Part shown: one piece after another, positions 8,509-17,157 of the stretch
Position numbering within the stretch: position 1 is the first letter of the stretch
Layout of the letters: the number at the start of each line of letters is the position of its first letter
Origin: Streptomyces parvus
GTDB lineage: Bacteria; Actinomycetota; Actinomycetes; Streptomycetales; Streptomycetaceae
Direction: 5' to 3'
DNA: 64,000 nt
NCBI RefSeq assembly: GCF_014648875.1
Contig: NZ_BMRY01000003.1
Span: 620,001 to 684,000, forward strand
Notes under the pieces: generated by a model
Databases searched by the model: none
Told to the model about the DNA's origin: nothing
The model's input: the letters and a program-made list of their open reading frames with translations, nothing else
Program-made: the position numbers and the translations under genes

Positions 8509-9867
8509 ATGATGGCCGCCACGAAGAGGATCGCCATGGGCGTCATGTCCACGGCCCTGGTCGCCGTTCTCGCGGGCTGTTCCGGCTCTGTAACCGGTAC
8601 TGGCGCCGGGGCCGGAGGGTCGGCGTCCGGAGGTGCGGAGGCCGACGCGGAGAAGGGGGCCCACGGCGCCAAGGAGAATCCGCCGGCCAACGCCCCGAAG
8701 AACGCGGTCAAGCTCATCGGGGACGGGTCCACCGCCTTCACCGGGGTCCAGCCGAACATGCCGGCCGTCGAGCGCCTCGCTCCCGGCGAGAAGCCTCCCC
8801 AGTTCGTGGTGTTCTCCTGGGACGGTGCCGGGGAGGACAGCCAGAAGCTCTTCTCGCACTTCCGCGGTGTGGCCAAGAAGTACAACGCGAGGATGACGTA
8901 CTTCCTGAGCGGTGTGTACCTGCTGCCGGAGGAGAAGAAGGACCTCTACAACCCGCCCCAGCACGCGCCGGGCCGCTCCGACATCGGCTTCAACGACACC
9001 GAGGGGATCCGCGACACCCTGGCCGAGGTCCGTGCCGCCTGGAAGGACGGCAACGAGATCGGTACCCACTTCAACGGCCACTTCTGCGGCGCGGACGGCG
9101 GCGTCGGGACCTGGTCCGTCGATGAGTGGAAGAGCGAAATCAGCCAGGCGAAAGCTTTCGTCAAGGGTTGGAAGACCAACGCCCCGGAGCTGAAGGGCGA
9201 GGCCCCGCTCCCCTTCGACTACGACAAGGAACTGATCGGCGCGCGCACCCCCTGCCTCGAAGGCAAGGAGAACATGGTCGCCGCCGCCCGGAACATGGGC
9301 TTCCGATACGACTCCAGCGGCGTCGGCAACCAGGTCTGGCCCCAGAAGAAGGGCGGGGTCTGGGACATTCCGCTCCAGCTCGTCCCGATGCCCGGCCGCG
9401 CCTTCGAGACCCTCTCGATGGACTACAACTTCATGGTCAACCAGTCCGGGACGACCACCCAGGGGGACCCGTCCCAGCACGAGTACTGGGGGAACCAGAT
9501 GCGGGACGGGCTGCTCCAGGCCTTCGACCGCTCGTACATGGGCAACCGGGCGCCTCTGATCATCGGCAACCACTTCGAGTCCTGGAACGGCGGCACCTAT
9601 ATGCGTGCCATCGAGGAGACCATCGCGAACGTGTGCACCAAGGAAGGTGTGCGCTGCGTGTCCTTCCGGCAGCTCGTCGACTGGCTGGACGCCCAGGACC
9701 CGAAGACGCTGGCCAAGCTCACGACGCTCGGCGTCGGCGAGGCCCCCAAGGCGGGCTGGTCGTCCTACCTCGGCGACAAGCCGGGCGCCGCGCAGCCCGC
9801 AGAGAAGTCCGCAGAGAAGTCCGCGGAGAAGCCTGCGGAGAAGTCCGCGGAGAAGCCTGCCGAGTAG
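8509..9867 (+). CDS. Polysaccharide deacetylase-like lipoprotein
   Basis: A 452-residue secreted lipoprotein. The signal peptide ends in the lipobox LAGC with Cys24; tandem ATG codons at 8509 and 8512 are preceded by GGAAGAGGG. After a Gly/Ala-rich linker comes a domain beginning VVFSWDGAGED and containing EIGTHFNGHFCG. These resemble the metal-binding Asp and H-x3-H motifs of carbohydrate esterase family 4 (NodB fold), which removes acetyl groups from cell-wall or extracellular sugars. The C-terminal ~25 residues are a charged repeat of (S/P)AEK units encoded by repeated DNA. The frame extends to 8314, but that part lies in the repeat-rich leader. Enzyme activity is inferred. Confidence 0.82.
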   Translation: MMAATKRIAMGVMSTALVAVLAGCSGSVTGTGAGAGGSASGGAEADAEKGAHGAKENPPANAPKNAVKLIGDGSTAFTGVQPNMPAVERLAPGEKPPQFVVFSWDGAGEDSQKLFSHFRGVAKKYNARMTYFLSGVYLLPEEKKDLYNPPQHAPGRSDIGFNDTEGIRDTLAEVRAAWKDGNEIGTHFNGHFCGADGGVGTWSVDEWKSEISQAKAFVKGWKTNAPELKGEAPLPFDYDKELIGARTPCLEGKENMVAAARNMGFRYDSSGVGNQVWPQKKGGVWDIPLQLVPMPGRAFETLSMDYNFMVNQSGTTTQGDPSQHEYWGNQMRDGLLQAFDRSYMGNRAPLIIGNHFESWNGGTYMRAIEETIANVCTKEGVRCVSFRQLVDWLDAQDPKTLAKLTTLGVGEAPKAGWSSYLGDKPGAAQPAEKSAEKSAEKPAEKSAEKPAE

Positions 9868-9940
9868 CCTGCGGGCACCGACGCGGGTGAGCCTCCAGCC
9901 GGGGCGACTGCTTGACCTCGGCTTTCCGCGGCCGTCCCGT

Positions 9941-9988
9941 CGCATCACCGCATCACCGCATCGCCGCGTCACCGCGTCACCGCGTCGT
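9941..9988. repeat. Six tandem octamers
   Basis: Six consecutive 8-base units of the form CGC(A/G)TC(A/G)C, the last ending GT, lie between the lipoprotein gene and its terminator. They run directly into the terminator stem. Confidence 0.75.
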
Positions 9989-10022
9989 TCGCCGGCCACC
10001 CCGGGGGGGCCGGCGAACGACG
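9983..10022. terminator. Long hairpin terminator between converging genes
   Basis: A perfect 15-bp stem (9983-9997 with 10008-10022) around a 10-base loop. It has no U-tract, as is common in Streptomyces. It probably serves both the lipoprotein gene and the converging ATPase gene. Confidence 0.75.
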
Positions 10023-10057
10023 TCCGGGGGCCGGTGATCCCGCCCCGGCTCCCGTCC

Positions 10058-10133
10058 GTACCGCTTCAGGCGGTTGCCACGACGCCCGCCCCGCTGTACC
10101 GCTTCAGGCGGGTGCTGCGATGCCCGCCCCGGC
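10058..10133. repeat. 38-bp tandem duplication of the 3' end of the ATPase gene
   Basis: Units 10058-10095 and 10096-10133 are nearly identical; both begin GTACCGCTTCAGGCGG. The second unit contains the stop codon (10104-10106) and last codons of the leftward ATPase gene. The first is therefore a duplicate of that gene end lying downstream of it. Confidence 0.7.
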
Positions 10134-11099
10134 GTGCCGTTCGTCGAGCACGAAGGCCGGGTCGACCTGGGCGGCCAGGTCGGCGCCGGTCTTCTCGTTG
10201 CCCCAGCTCTCCGCGTTCTTCAGGTGGAAGTGCACCATCTGGCGCGTGTAGCGCTCCCAGTCGCGGAGCCCGTAGGAGTCCTCGGCGGTGTCCTGGAGCG
10301 TCTGCAGGGCCATCCGGTTGTCGGCCTCCAGCAGCTCGAACCTGGACGGCCGCCCCTTCTCCATCGCCCGGACCCAGTCGGAGTGACCGACCCCGATCAG
10401 CAGGTCGTCGCCGACCTCCGCGCGCAGGAACTCCAGGTCGTCCTGGTTCTGCACCTTGTTCCCGACGACCTTCAGGGCGACGCCGAAGTCGCGCGCGTAC
10501 TCCTTGTACTGGCGGTACACCGACACCCCCTTACGGGTCGGCTCCGCGACCAGGAACGTCATGTCGAACCGGGTGAACATGCCCGAGGCGAACGAGTCCG
10601 AGCCCGCCGTCATGTCGACCACGACGTACTCGTCGGGGCCGTCGACCAGGTGGTTGAGGCAGAGCTCCACCGCCCCCACCTTGGAGTGGTAGCAGGCGAC
10701 GCCGAGATCGGACTCCGTGAAGGGGCCCGTCGCCATCAGCCGGATGTCCCCGTCGTCGAGCCGCACCGTACGCGCACAGGCGTCGAAGATCGGGTTGTCC
10801 TCGCGGACCCGGAGCAGCCGGGAACCCTCGCCGGGCGGAGTCGTCTTGATCATCGTTTCGGCGGAAGCGATACGGGGGTTGGTGCCCCGCAGATAGTCCT
10901 TGATGAGGGGGAGGTGAGCGCCCATGGCGGGCAGCACGGCGGCCTCCGCGTCATCCAGACCGAGGGCTGCCCCCAGGTGCTGGTTGATATCGGCGTCCAC
11001 GGCGATGACGTGGGCTTCGTTGGCGGCGAGGTGGCGGATGAAGAGCGAGGACAGCGTGGTCTTGCCGCTGCCGCCCTTCCCGACGAAAGCGATCTTCAT
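10104..11099 (-). CDS. CooC/ParA-type P-loop ATPase
   Basis: A 331-residue protein with the deviant Walker A motif GKGGSGKTT at residues 7-15, followed by IAVDADINQ. This is the SIMIBI (MinD/Mrp/CooC) signature. ATG 11099 has AGGTGA just upstream; GTG 11105 is possible. Later motifs such as VVDMTAGSDSFASG fit the switch region of CooC-like proteins. CooC loads metal into an enzyme, while other relatives position macromolecules; no target gene is adjacent, so neither role can be assigned. It is divergent from the Fic-like gene at 11202. Cytoplasmic, with no membrane segment. Confidence 0.8.
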   Translation of the reverse strand: MKIAFVGKGGSGKTTLSSLFIRHLAANEAHVIAVDADINQHLGAALGLDDAEAAVLPAMGAHLPLIKDYLRGTNPRIASAETMIKTTPPGEGSRLLRVREDNPIFDACARTVRLDDGDIRLMATGPFTESDLGVACYHSKVGAVELCLNHLVDGPDEYVVVDMTAGSDSFASGMFTRFDMTFLVAEPTRKGVSVYRQYKEYARDFGVALKVVGNKVQNQDDLEFLRAEVGDDLLIGVGHSDWVRAMEKGRPSRFELLEADNRMALQTLQDTAEDSYGLRDWERYTRQMVHFHLKNAESWGNEKTGADLAAQVDPAFVLDERHAGAGIAAPA

Positions 11100-11201
11100 G
11101 TTCACCTAGGGTAGTGGGTCGATTGCTTTGCGCTGTCATCGTTCGTGAAGATGGCCACTTGAGGGTGGTCCGGGAGAGGCGGGCGCGTAGCCTCGCTACT
11201 T

Positions 11202-12026
11202 ATGAGTACGACTGCCTCAGACCCGCTTGCCGCGCTCGGTTCCCTGCCCGGCGTGCCCGAAGCCGTGGACTCCGTGCGCAAGGCCGTCGACCGGGTCTAC
11301 GGTCACCGCGTCATGCGGCGCCGCAGCAATGAGGTCACGGCCGAAGCCGCACTGCGGGGCTCTCGTGGTTCGGCCGCGCTGGCCGGTGCCGACTGGAACC
11401 TCGAAGAGGTCCGTCGGCGCACCGACTTCAGCGGAGAGGACGAGGCGCGCACCGTCGGTGCGGCGCTACGGCTCACCGCGGAAGCGGGGCAACTCCTTTC
11501 CATCTGGCGCCAGTCGCCGCTGCGGGTGCTGGCCCGGTTGCATCTGGTGGCAGCCGGCGGGGCGACCCCCGACGACGCGGTGGGGCGCCCCCGGCTGGCG
11601 GGCGAGGCCGTCGACGAGCCGCTGATCGAGGCGCCGGTTCCCGGGGCCGAGGAAGTCGCCGGACGACTCGAAGGGCTCTCGCGGCTGATCATCGCGGGCG
11701 GTAGTGCCCCCGCCCTGGTCACGGCGGCCGTGGTGCACGGTGAACTGCTGGCGCTGCGCCCGTTCGGCTCGCACAACGGCCTGGTGGCCCGGACGGCCGA
11801 GCGCATCGTGCTGATCGGCAGCGGGCTGGACCCGAAGTCGATCTGCCCGGCCGAGGTGGGGCACGCGGAACAGGGCCGGGCGGCCTATGTAGCGGCGTTC
11901 GAGGGCTACACGGCCGGAACCCCCGAGGGCATGGCCGCCTGGATCACCCATTGCGGGCGCTCGATCGAGCTGGGCGTACGCGAGTCGACCGCGGTGTGCG
12001 AGGCACTCCAGCGGGGCGCCGCCTGA
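11202..12026 (+). CDS. Fic-domain-like protein with altered catalytic motif
   Basis: A 274-residue actinobacterial protein sometimes annotated as an oxidoreductase, for which no cofactor site is visible. Residues ~185-200 read LRPFGSHNGLVARTAERI, which lines up with the Fic motif HPFxxGNGRxxR. The catalytic His is replaced by Arg, the first Gly of GNG by His, and the first motif Arg by Leu, so AMP transfer by the normal mechanism seems unlikely. ATG 11202 has a weak upstream site. The gene diverges from the CooC-like ATPase and converges on the HAD gene. The Fic relationship is my own motif reading and needs a profile search. Confidence 0.6.
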   Translation: MSTTASDPLAALGSLPGVPEAVDSVRKAVDRVYGHRVMRRRSNEVTAEAALRGSRGSAALAGADWNLEEVRRRTDFSGEDEARTVGAALRLTAEAGQLLSIWRQSPLRVLARLHLVAAGGATPDDAVGRPRLAGEAVDEPLIEAPVPGAEEVAGRLEGLSRLIIAGGSAPALVTAAVVHGELLALRPFGSHNGLVARTAERIVLIGSGLDPKSICPAEVGHAEQGRAAYVAAFEGYTAGTPEGMAAWITHCGRSIELGVRESTAVCEALQRGAA

Positions 12027-12565
12027 GGTTCCGGCGACAGCCCGGTGGGAGGAGGCGTCCCGGGTCGAGGGTGATGGCTCGGTCGTGGATGGTGGTCCGG
12101 TGCGGGGGAGGTCCCTCGGGCCTGGAGTGATGGTGCGGCCCGGGACGGTGGCCGGATGCGAGGGCGGCAGACCAGCCCGACGGGGGGATGGTGCGGGGGC
12201 GGCCTGGAAGCGATGGCCCGGTGCAAAGGGTTGCGGCGGTACCGGAGTGCGGTACCGCCGCTGGCACGTCGGCCCAGTTACCAAGCGTCCTCGTAAATTG
12301 CCCATCAGGTCGGGTGCTTTGCCCGTCACCTGGTGCGGCTGGCCCGTATTCGACGGGTCGACGTCGCGTGGGTGCTCGGCTTTCGTGCGCGGTCCGTGGG
12401 GCCGTCCTGCGTACAACAGGTCATCCTCGCGGATGTCCTTGGTCTCGCGGGCCGTTATGTCCTTTGTACTCCAGGACCAGAGGAACGGAAACCCCTGGAC
12501 CCGCTTCTTTACTTTTGGGTTCAATCAAGGGCGAATCGGGCGGGTGTTTCCGGCTGGGGCATGCT
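12027..12565. other. Long gene-free region between converging genes
   Basis: A 539-base region between the stops of the Fic-like and HAD genes. The left half (12040-12220) is G-rich on the plus strand with recurring GGTG motifs. The right half is less GC-rich and repeats TGTCCTT-like words near 12430-12465. A minus-strand frame from ATG 12524 opens lysine-rich but has poor third-position GC and runs through the neighbouring gene, so it is not called. No RNA family was recognised. Confidence 0.4.
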
Positions 12566-13411
12566 TCACCCGGGCAGGGCGGCGCCGGTGGTGCGGCGGC
12601 GGCTGGCGTACCAGACCAGCCCGGCGGTGACGGCCGCCGCGCCGACTGCGGCCGCCGCCACGAGGGCGGGGCGCGGCGGCATCGAGAAGGCGGGCAGGCG
12701 CTGCTTGAGTCGGACCGGGCGGTTGAAGACGAGAATCGGCCACTCGCGAAGGGTCGCTTCGCGGCGCAGCGCGCGGTCGGGGTTGACCGCGTGCGGGTGG
12801 CCGACCGACTCCAGCATGGGTACGTCGGTCGCCGAGTCGCTGTAGGCGTAGCAGCGCGAAAGGTCGTACCCCTCCGAGACTGCGAGCGCCCTCACGGCTT
12901 CGGCCTTGGTGGGGCCGTAGGCGTAGTACTCGATCTCTCCCGTGAAGCAGCCGTCGTCGCCGACGACCATGCGCGTTGCGACGACCCGGTCGGCACCGAG
13001 CAGTTCGCCGATGGGTTCGACGACTTCGGCACCGGAGGTCGAGACGATGACCACGTCGCGTCCTGCCGTGTGGTGTTCCTCGATGAGGGTGGCGGCCTCG
13101 TCGTAGATGATCGGGTCGATCAGGTCGTGCAGGGTCTCGGCGACGATCTCCTTGACCTGCTGGACGTTCCACCCCTTGCAGAGGGCGGAGAGGTATTCGC
13201 GCATCCGCTCCATCTGGTCGTGATCGGCGCCCCCGGCGAGGAACACGAACTGTGTGTACGCGGTGCGCAGTACGGCGCGGCGGTTGATCAGTCCGCCTTG
13301 GTAGAAGGACTTGCTGAAGGTCAGCGTCGAAGACTTCGCAATGACCGTCTTGTCCAGGTCAAAGAAGGCTGCTGTGCGCGGCGAGAAGCAGTTTTCCACA
13401 ACGCTGAGCAT
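12566..13411 (-). CDS. HAD-IB family phosphatase (SerB-like)
   Basis: A 281-residue protein. Motif I is FFDLDKT with Asp18 and Asp20, motif II is VIVSTSGAE, and motif III/IV is YAYSDSATDVPML. These define haloacid-dehalogenase phosphatases of the SerB / HAD-IB branch. A C-terminal hydrophobic helix (about 250-268) followed by arginines suggests membrane anchoring, which SerB itself lacks. The substrate is unknown. In M. tuberculosis the homologous gene flanks the ssd (CpaE-like) gene with a 6C RNA between, and the same arrangement is seen here, with ssd at 13911. Stop and start are unambiguous. Confidence 0.85.
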   Translation of the reverse strand: MLSVVENCFSPRTAAFFDLDKTVIAKSSTLTFSKSFYQGGLINRRAVLRTAYTQFVFLAGGADHDQMERMREYLSALCKGWNVQQVKEIVAETLHDLIDPIIYDEAATLIEEHHTAGRDVVIVSTSGAEVVEPIGELLGADRVVATRMVVGDDGCFTGEIEYYAYGPTKAEAVRALAVSEGYDLSRCYAYSDSATDVPMLESVGHPHAVNPDRALRREATLREWPILVFNRPVRLKQRLPAFSMPPRPALVAAAAVGAAAVTAGLVWYASRRRTTGAALPG

Positions 13412-13504
13412 AGGGGCCCACCATTCGGCGTAAACTCCGGCGCGTGGGTTTGCCTGAGAAGGGCCTCGGGTACACCATGGAAGTCACGGATCGTTCGCGA
13501 CCGT

Positions 13505-13600
13505 GCTAACCCGGTCCGACTCCTCCCCCCCCGAGTCGGCCGTGGGGACGACCCCCGCTCTCCCCCCCGGCGGGGGTCGTCGCATGTCCGGACGCGTTTT
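13505..13600 (+). ncRNA. 6C small RNA
   Basis: Two adjacent hairpins each carry a cytosine run in the loop. Stem 13516-13522/13533-13539 has a loop with eight consecutive C. Stem 13547-13558/13570-13581 has a loop with seven C. The transcript probably ends near GACGCGTTTT (13591-13600). Two C-rich loops define the actinobacterial 6C RNA family (Rfam RF01066), and its place between a HAD gene and ssd matches the known mycobacterial locus. The ends are estimated. Confidence 0.85.
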
Positions 13601-13737
13601 AGGGGTGGAAGCCACCTTATGTCTCCCATCTGGCCGTCGTCGGCCTGATCGTGTGAGCCGGCCTTCTTGCGACTCGTCTCGTCACAGTGTGTAGCCAAGG
13701 GGCTGCACTCCGGAAGTCGCTGGTATGGGTGACGAAG

Positions 13738-13784
13738 TTATTCACAACCCGGGGGTTGTCCACAGTTTTTCGTCAAGATCCACA
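13738..13784 (+). promoter_or_regulatory. DnaA-box-like cluster upstream of the tad operon
   Basis: TTGTCCACA at 13756-13764 is an exact match to the preferred Streptomyces DnaA box. TTATTCACA (13738-13746) and AGATCCACA (13776-13784) are near matches at 18-20 base spacing. The region is unusually AT-rich and lies 130-170 bases upstream of ssd. It could regulate the operon or titrate DnaA. Confidence 0.5.
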
Positions 13785-13910
13785 TGTTTTTCCGTGGTGC
13801 TGCACGTTGATTCCACCCGCGAAGTCCGCGGGTGCCGGAATCGCGCATCTCGGAACGCCCGAGAACACCGCGAACCGCACTGAAGGGGCAGTGAGAAGGG
13901 GGCGGAGATC

Positions 13911-15047
13911 GTGGCTGGATCCCTCGCAGGAGAAGAGGCGGCGGTCGTCGGCGGGCGGCGCGGAGGCCCGCTGATCGTGACGGAGGACGTGGAGCTGCTC
14001 GACGACCTGCTGCGGCTGTGCGCGGCGGCCGGCGCCGAGCCGGAGGTCCATCACGGGCCGCCCGGGCGTCGGGGCAGCTGGGAGCGGGCTCCGATGGTGC
14101 TGGTGGGCGACGACGCCGCCGCGCGATGCCGGGGCGCCGAACGGAGGAAGGGGGTGATGCTGGTCGGCCGGGACCAGGACGACCCGGACGTATGGCGGCG
14201 GGCGGTGGAGATCGGAGCCGAGTACGTGCTGCGGCTGCCCGACTCCGAGGGCTGGCTCGTCGACCAGATCGCCAACGCCGCCGAGGGCGTGGGACGGCCC
14301 GCGCTCACGGTCGGCGTGCTGGGCGGCCGGGGCGGCTCCGGCGCATCGACGCTGGCCTGTGCCCTTGCCGTAAGTGCGGCGAGGTCCGGCCGGCGGACGA
14401 TGCTGATCGACGCCGACCCGCTGGGAGGCGGCATCGACGTCCTGCTCGGCGGCGAACGGGCCGAGGGCCTGCGGTGGCCGGATTTCGCGCAGTCGAAGGG
14501 GCGGCTCGGGGGCGGAGCCCTGGAGGACTCGCTGCCCGCGCTCCACGGGCTGCGGGTGCTGAGCTGGGGACGCGACGACGAGGTGGTGATCCCGCCGCAG
14601 GCGATGCGGGCGGTGCTCGCTGCCGCGCGCCGGCTCGGTGGAGTGGTGGTCGTGGACCTTCCGCGCCGGGTCGACGAAGGAGTCGCCGAAGCCCTGGCCC
14701 AACTCGATCTCGGGCTGCTCGTGGTGCCGGGCGAACTGCGCGCGGTGGCGGCGGCCAAGCGCGTCGCGTCCACGGCGGGAATGGTGCTGGACGACCTGCG
14801 CGTGGTGCCCCGGGGCCCGTATGCGTCAGGGCTGGACGGGCGCTGGGTCGCCCGGGCCATCGGCCTTCCGCTCGTGGGCGAACTTCCCTGGGAATCAGGC
14901 CTTCTGGACTCCCAGGACGACGGCACCCCGCCCGGCGGCAACGCCCGGAGCTCGTTGGCCCGGTTCTGCGCGGCCTTCTGGGACCAGGCGGCGGCTGCCG
15001 GGGACACGAGCCCCGTGACCGGCCCGCCCGGGGGAGGAACGGCATGA
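13911..15047 (+). CDS. ssd: Septum-site-determining / CpaE-like ATPase protein
   Basis: A 378-residue protein from GTG 13911. Residues 20-125 form a response-regulator-like N-terminal region. A MinD/CpaE fold follows with GGRGGSGAST in the Walker A position and LIDADPLGGG after it. Both Walker A lysines are absent (Arg and Ala instead), so ATP hydrolysis is doubtful. CpaE-type proteins localise Tad/Flp pilus machines, and the mycobacterial relative Ssd affects septum placement. It is the first gene of a tight tad operon; its TGA overlaps the tadA start by four bases. Confidence 0.85.
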   Translation: MAGSLAGEEAAVVGGRRGGPLIVTEDVELLDDLLRLCAAAGAEPEVHHGPPGRRGSWERAPMVLVGDDAAARCRGAERRKGVMLVGRDQDDPDVWRRAVEIGAEYVLRLPDSEGWLVDQIANAAEGVGRPALTVGVLGGRGGSGASTLACALAVSAARSGRRTMLIDADPLGGGIDVLLGGERAEGLRWPDFAQSKGRLGGGALEDSLPALHGLRVLSWGRDDEVVIPPQAMRAVLAAARRLGGVVVVDLPRRVDEGVAEALAQLDLGLLVVPGELRAVAAAKRVASTAGMVLDDLRVVPRGPYASGLDGRWVARAIGLPLVGELPWESGLLDSQDDGTPPGGNARSSLARFCAAFWDQAAAAGDTSPVTGPPGGGTA

Positions 15048-16192
15048 CGGACGAACTGCTCGACGCCGTGCGTCAGCGGCTGGCACGCAGCGGTGCCGCT
15101 CCCACACCGGCCGGAGTGGCCGCCGCCCTGCGGGCCCAGGGGCGCCTGCTGGGCGATGCCGAGGTGCTCGGAGCAGCAGCGGAGTTGCGCGGTGAACTCG
15201 TCGGCACGGGCGTGCTGGAGCCGTTGCTCGCGGATCCGGAGGTGACCGATGTGCTGGTGTCCGCACCGGACCGGGTGTGGGTGGACCGGGGCGGCGGGCT
15301 CCAACTGACGGGCGTCACCTTCCCGGACGCGGCGGCTGTCCGCAGGCTTGCCCAGCGTCTCGCGGCGGTGGCCGGCAGGCGGCTGGACGACGCACGGCCC
15401 TGGGTGGACGCACGACTGCCCGACGGCACACGGATGCACGCGGTACTGCCCCCGGTGGCCGTCGCCTCGACCTGCCTCTCCTTGCGCGTGGTACGGCCGC
15501 GGGCCTTCTCGCTCGCGGAGTTGGTGGACGCGGGCACGGTGCCGCCGGGCGGCGACCGGATCCTGAGGGCTCTCGTGGAAGCCCGGATCTCCTATGTGAT
15601 CAGCGGGGGCACCGGAGCGGGCAAGACGACGCTTCTCTCCAGCCTGCTGGGCGCGGTCGGAGCGAACGAGCGGATCGTGCTCGCCGAGGACTCCGCCGAG
15701 CTCCGACCGGACCATCCGCATGTGGTCCGCCTGGAGTCCCGCCCGGCCAATCAGGAGGGCGCGGGCCGCGTGACCTTGCGCGATCTGGTGCGGCAGGCGC
15801 TGCGCATGCGGCCCGACCGGCTGGTGGTCGGCGAGGTTCGAGGCGCCGAGGTCACCCAACTACTGGCCGCCTTGAACACCGGACACGAGGGAGGCTGCGG
15901 CACCGTTCACGCGAACGCCGCCGAGCATGTCCCCGCCCGACTGGAGGCCCTGGGCACCGCGGCCGGCCTCGACCGGGTCGCCCTGCACAGCCAGTTGGCG
16001 GCCGCGCTCTCTGTGGTCGTCCATCTCGTACGGGATCGCGCGGGGCGACGGCGGGTCGCCGAGGTGCACGTCCTGGAGCGGGATGCCGCGGGGCTCGTCT
16101 TCACGGTCCCGGCCCTGAGCTGGGGTGCCGGTGGATTTGTTCCGGAGCGGGGCTGGGAACGGCTGCGGTCGCTGATCGGCGGTGCGCTGTGA
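15044..16192 (+). CDS. tadA: TadA/CpaF-type secretion ATPase
   Basis: A 382-residue type II/IV secretion ATPase of the CpaF family. The N-terminal domain (1-150) precedes Walker A GGTGAGKTT (about residue 190), the Asp-box region IVLAEDSAEL, Walker B LVVGEVRGAE and the His box GCGTVHANA. It is a cytoplasmic hexameric motor that powers assembly of Flp/Tad pili. The ATG overlaps the ssd stop and the TGA overlaps the tadB GTG, so translation is coupled along the operon. Confidence 0.93.
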   Translation: MTDELLDAVRQRLARSGAAPTPAGVAAALRAQGRLLGDAEVLGAAAELRGELVGTGVLEPLLADPEVTDVLVSAPDRVWVDRGGGLQLTGVTFPDAAAVRRLAQRLAAVAGRRLDDARPWVDARLPDGTRMHAVLPPVAVASTCLSLRVVRPRAFSLAELVDAGTVPPGGDRILRALVEARISYVISGGTGAGKTTLLSSLLGAVGANERIVLAEDSAELRPDHPHVVRLESRPANQEGAGRVTLRDLVRQALRMRPDRLVVGEVRGAEVTQLLAALNTGHEGGCGTVHANAAEHVPARLEALGTAAGLDRVALHSQLAAALSVVVHLVRDRAGRRRVAEVHVLERDAAGLVFTVPALSWGAGGFVPERGWERLRSLIGGAL

Positions 16193-17157
16193 CGGCGATG
16201 GCGACGGTTACCGCGACGACAGCGGCGGCGACTGCGACGACAGCGGTGACCTCGGCGTACGCGGCCCACGCGGTGGCTCTCTGCGCGGGATCGGCGGTGT
16301 GGCTCGCGATGATGCGGGACCCGGGCGTGCGGCGGGCGCGGGTGCTGTTCGTGGACGCTCCACCCGAGCCGCGTCGGCCGTGGGGCTGGTGGTCACGTCT
16401 GATCGAGGCCTGGGGGCGCGTGACAGAGACGGCCCGGGTGCGTCGGGAGTGGTGGTGCGTCCCGGGCGCGGTCCTGCTCGCGCTGCTGGGGAGTTCGGTG
16501 CTGCCGCTGGTCGCGGGAGTCGTTGCGGTCCCGTTGGTTCGCCGATGGCTGCGGAGGCGGACCGGAGCGCGGGAGGCGGAGAGAGGCGCGATCGCGGTCG
16601 AGGCACTGTGCGCAGCCGTGGTCGGGGAGTTACGGGCCGGACGTGAACCGGGACAGGCGTTGTCGGCCGCGCTGCGAGAAGGCCTCGCGGAGGACGGACC
16701 TGCGGCGCCGACCGCCTCCGGCAGCAGGCTGGGAGAAGCGGAGGCCGCGGTGCTGGCGGCGGCACGGTTCGGCGGCGATGTGCCGGCCGCGTTGCGGCAG
16801 GCGGCGGAGGGCCCGGGGATGGGCGGCCTGTCCGGGATGGCCGCGTGCTGGCGGGTGGCCGTGGACGGCGGGGCGGGCCTGGCGGCCGGGCTGGAGCGCC
16901 TGGAGGCCGCGCTGCGGGAGGACCGGCGGAGACGTGAGGAGTTGCGCGCCCAGTTGGCCGGGGCGTGGTCGACGGTCGTGGTCCTGGCGCTGCTCCCCGT
17001 CGCGGGTCTGGGGCTGGGCGCGGCCCTCGGCGCGGAGCCCTTGCGCGTACTGCTGCACACCCCGGGCGGTCTGGCCTGTCTGGCGGTGGGCTCGTTCCTG
17101 GAGGCGGCCGGGCTGTGCTGGGCCCGCCGAATCGTGCGGGGAGGGGAGGCGGTGTGA
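16189..17157 (+). CDS. tadB: TadB-type inner-membrane platform protein (T2SF)
   Basis: A 322-residue protein from GTG 16189, overlapping tadA. An alanine/threonine-rich N-terminus with one hydrophobic helix (about 20-40) is followed by a helix near 105-130 and a type II secretion system F domain. The F domain includes AVVGELRAGREPGQAL, and two closing helices lie near 260-315. TadB and TadC together form the membrane platform through which pilin subunits are added. Family assignment rests on the F-domain pattern and on its place directly after tadA. Confidence 0.85.
   Translation: MTAMATVTATTAAATATTAVTSAYAAHAVALCAGSAVWLAMMRDPGVRRARVLFVDAPPEPRRPWGWWSRLIEAWGRVTETARVRREWWCVPGAVLLALLGSSVLPLVAGVVAVPLVRRWLRRRTGAREAERGAIAVEALCAAVVGELRAGREPGQALSAALREGLAEDGPAAPTASGSRLGEAEAAVLAAARFGGDVPAALRQAAEGPGMGGLSGMAACWRVAVDGGAGLAAGLERLEAALREDRRRREELRAQLAGAWSTVVVLALLPVAGLGLGAALGAEPLRVLLHTPGGLACLAVGSFLEAAGLCWARRIVRGGEAV

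Noticed and set aside
11466-12524. Minus-strand frame opening MNPKVKKR in the gap before the HAD gene
   Set aside because: Third codon positions are not GC-biased and the frame runs deep into the Fic-like gene on the other strand.
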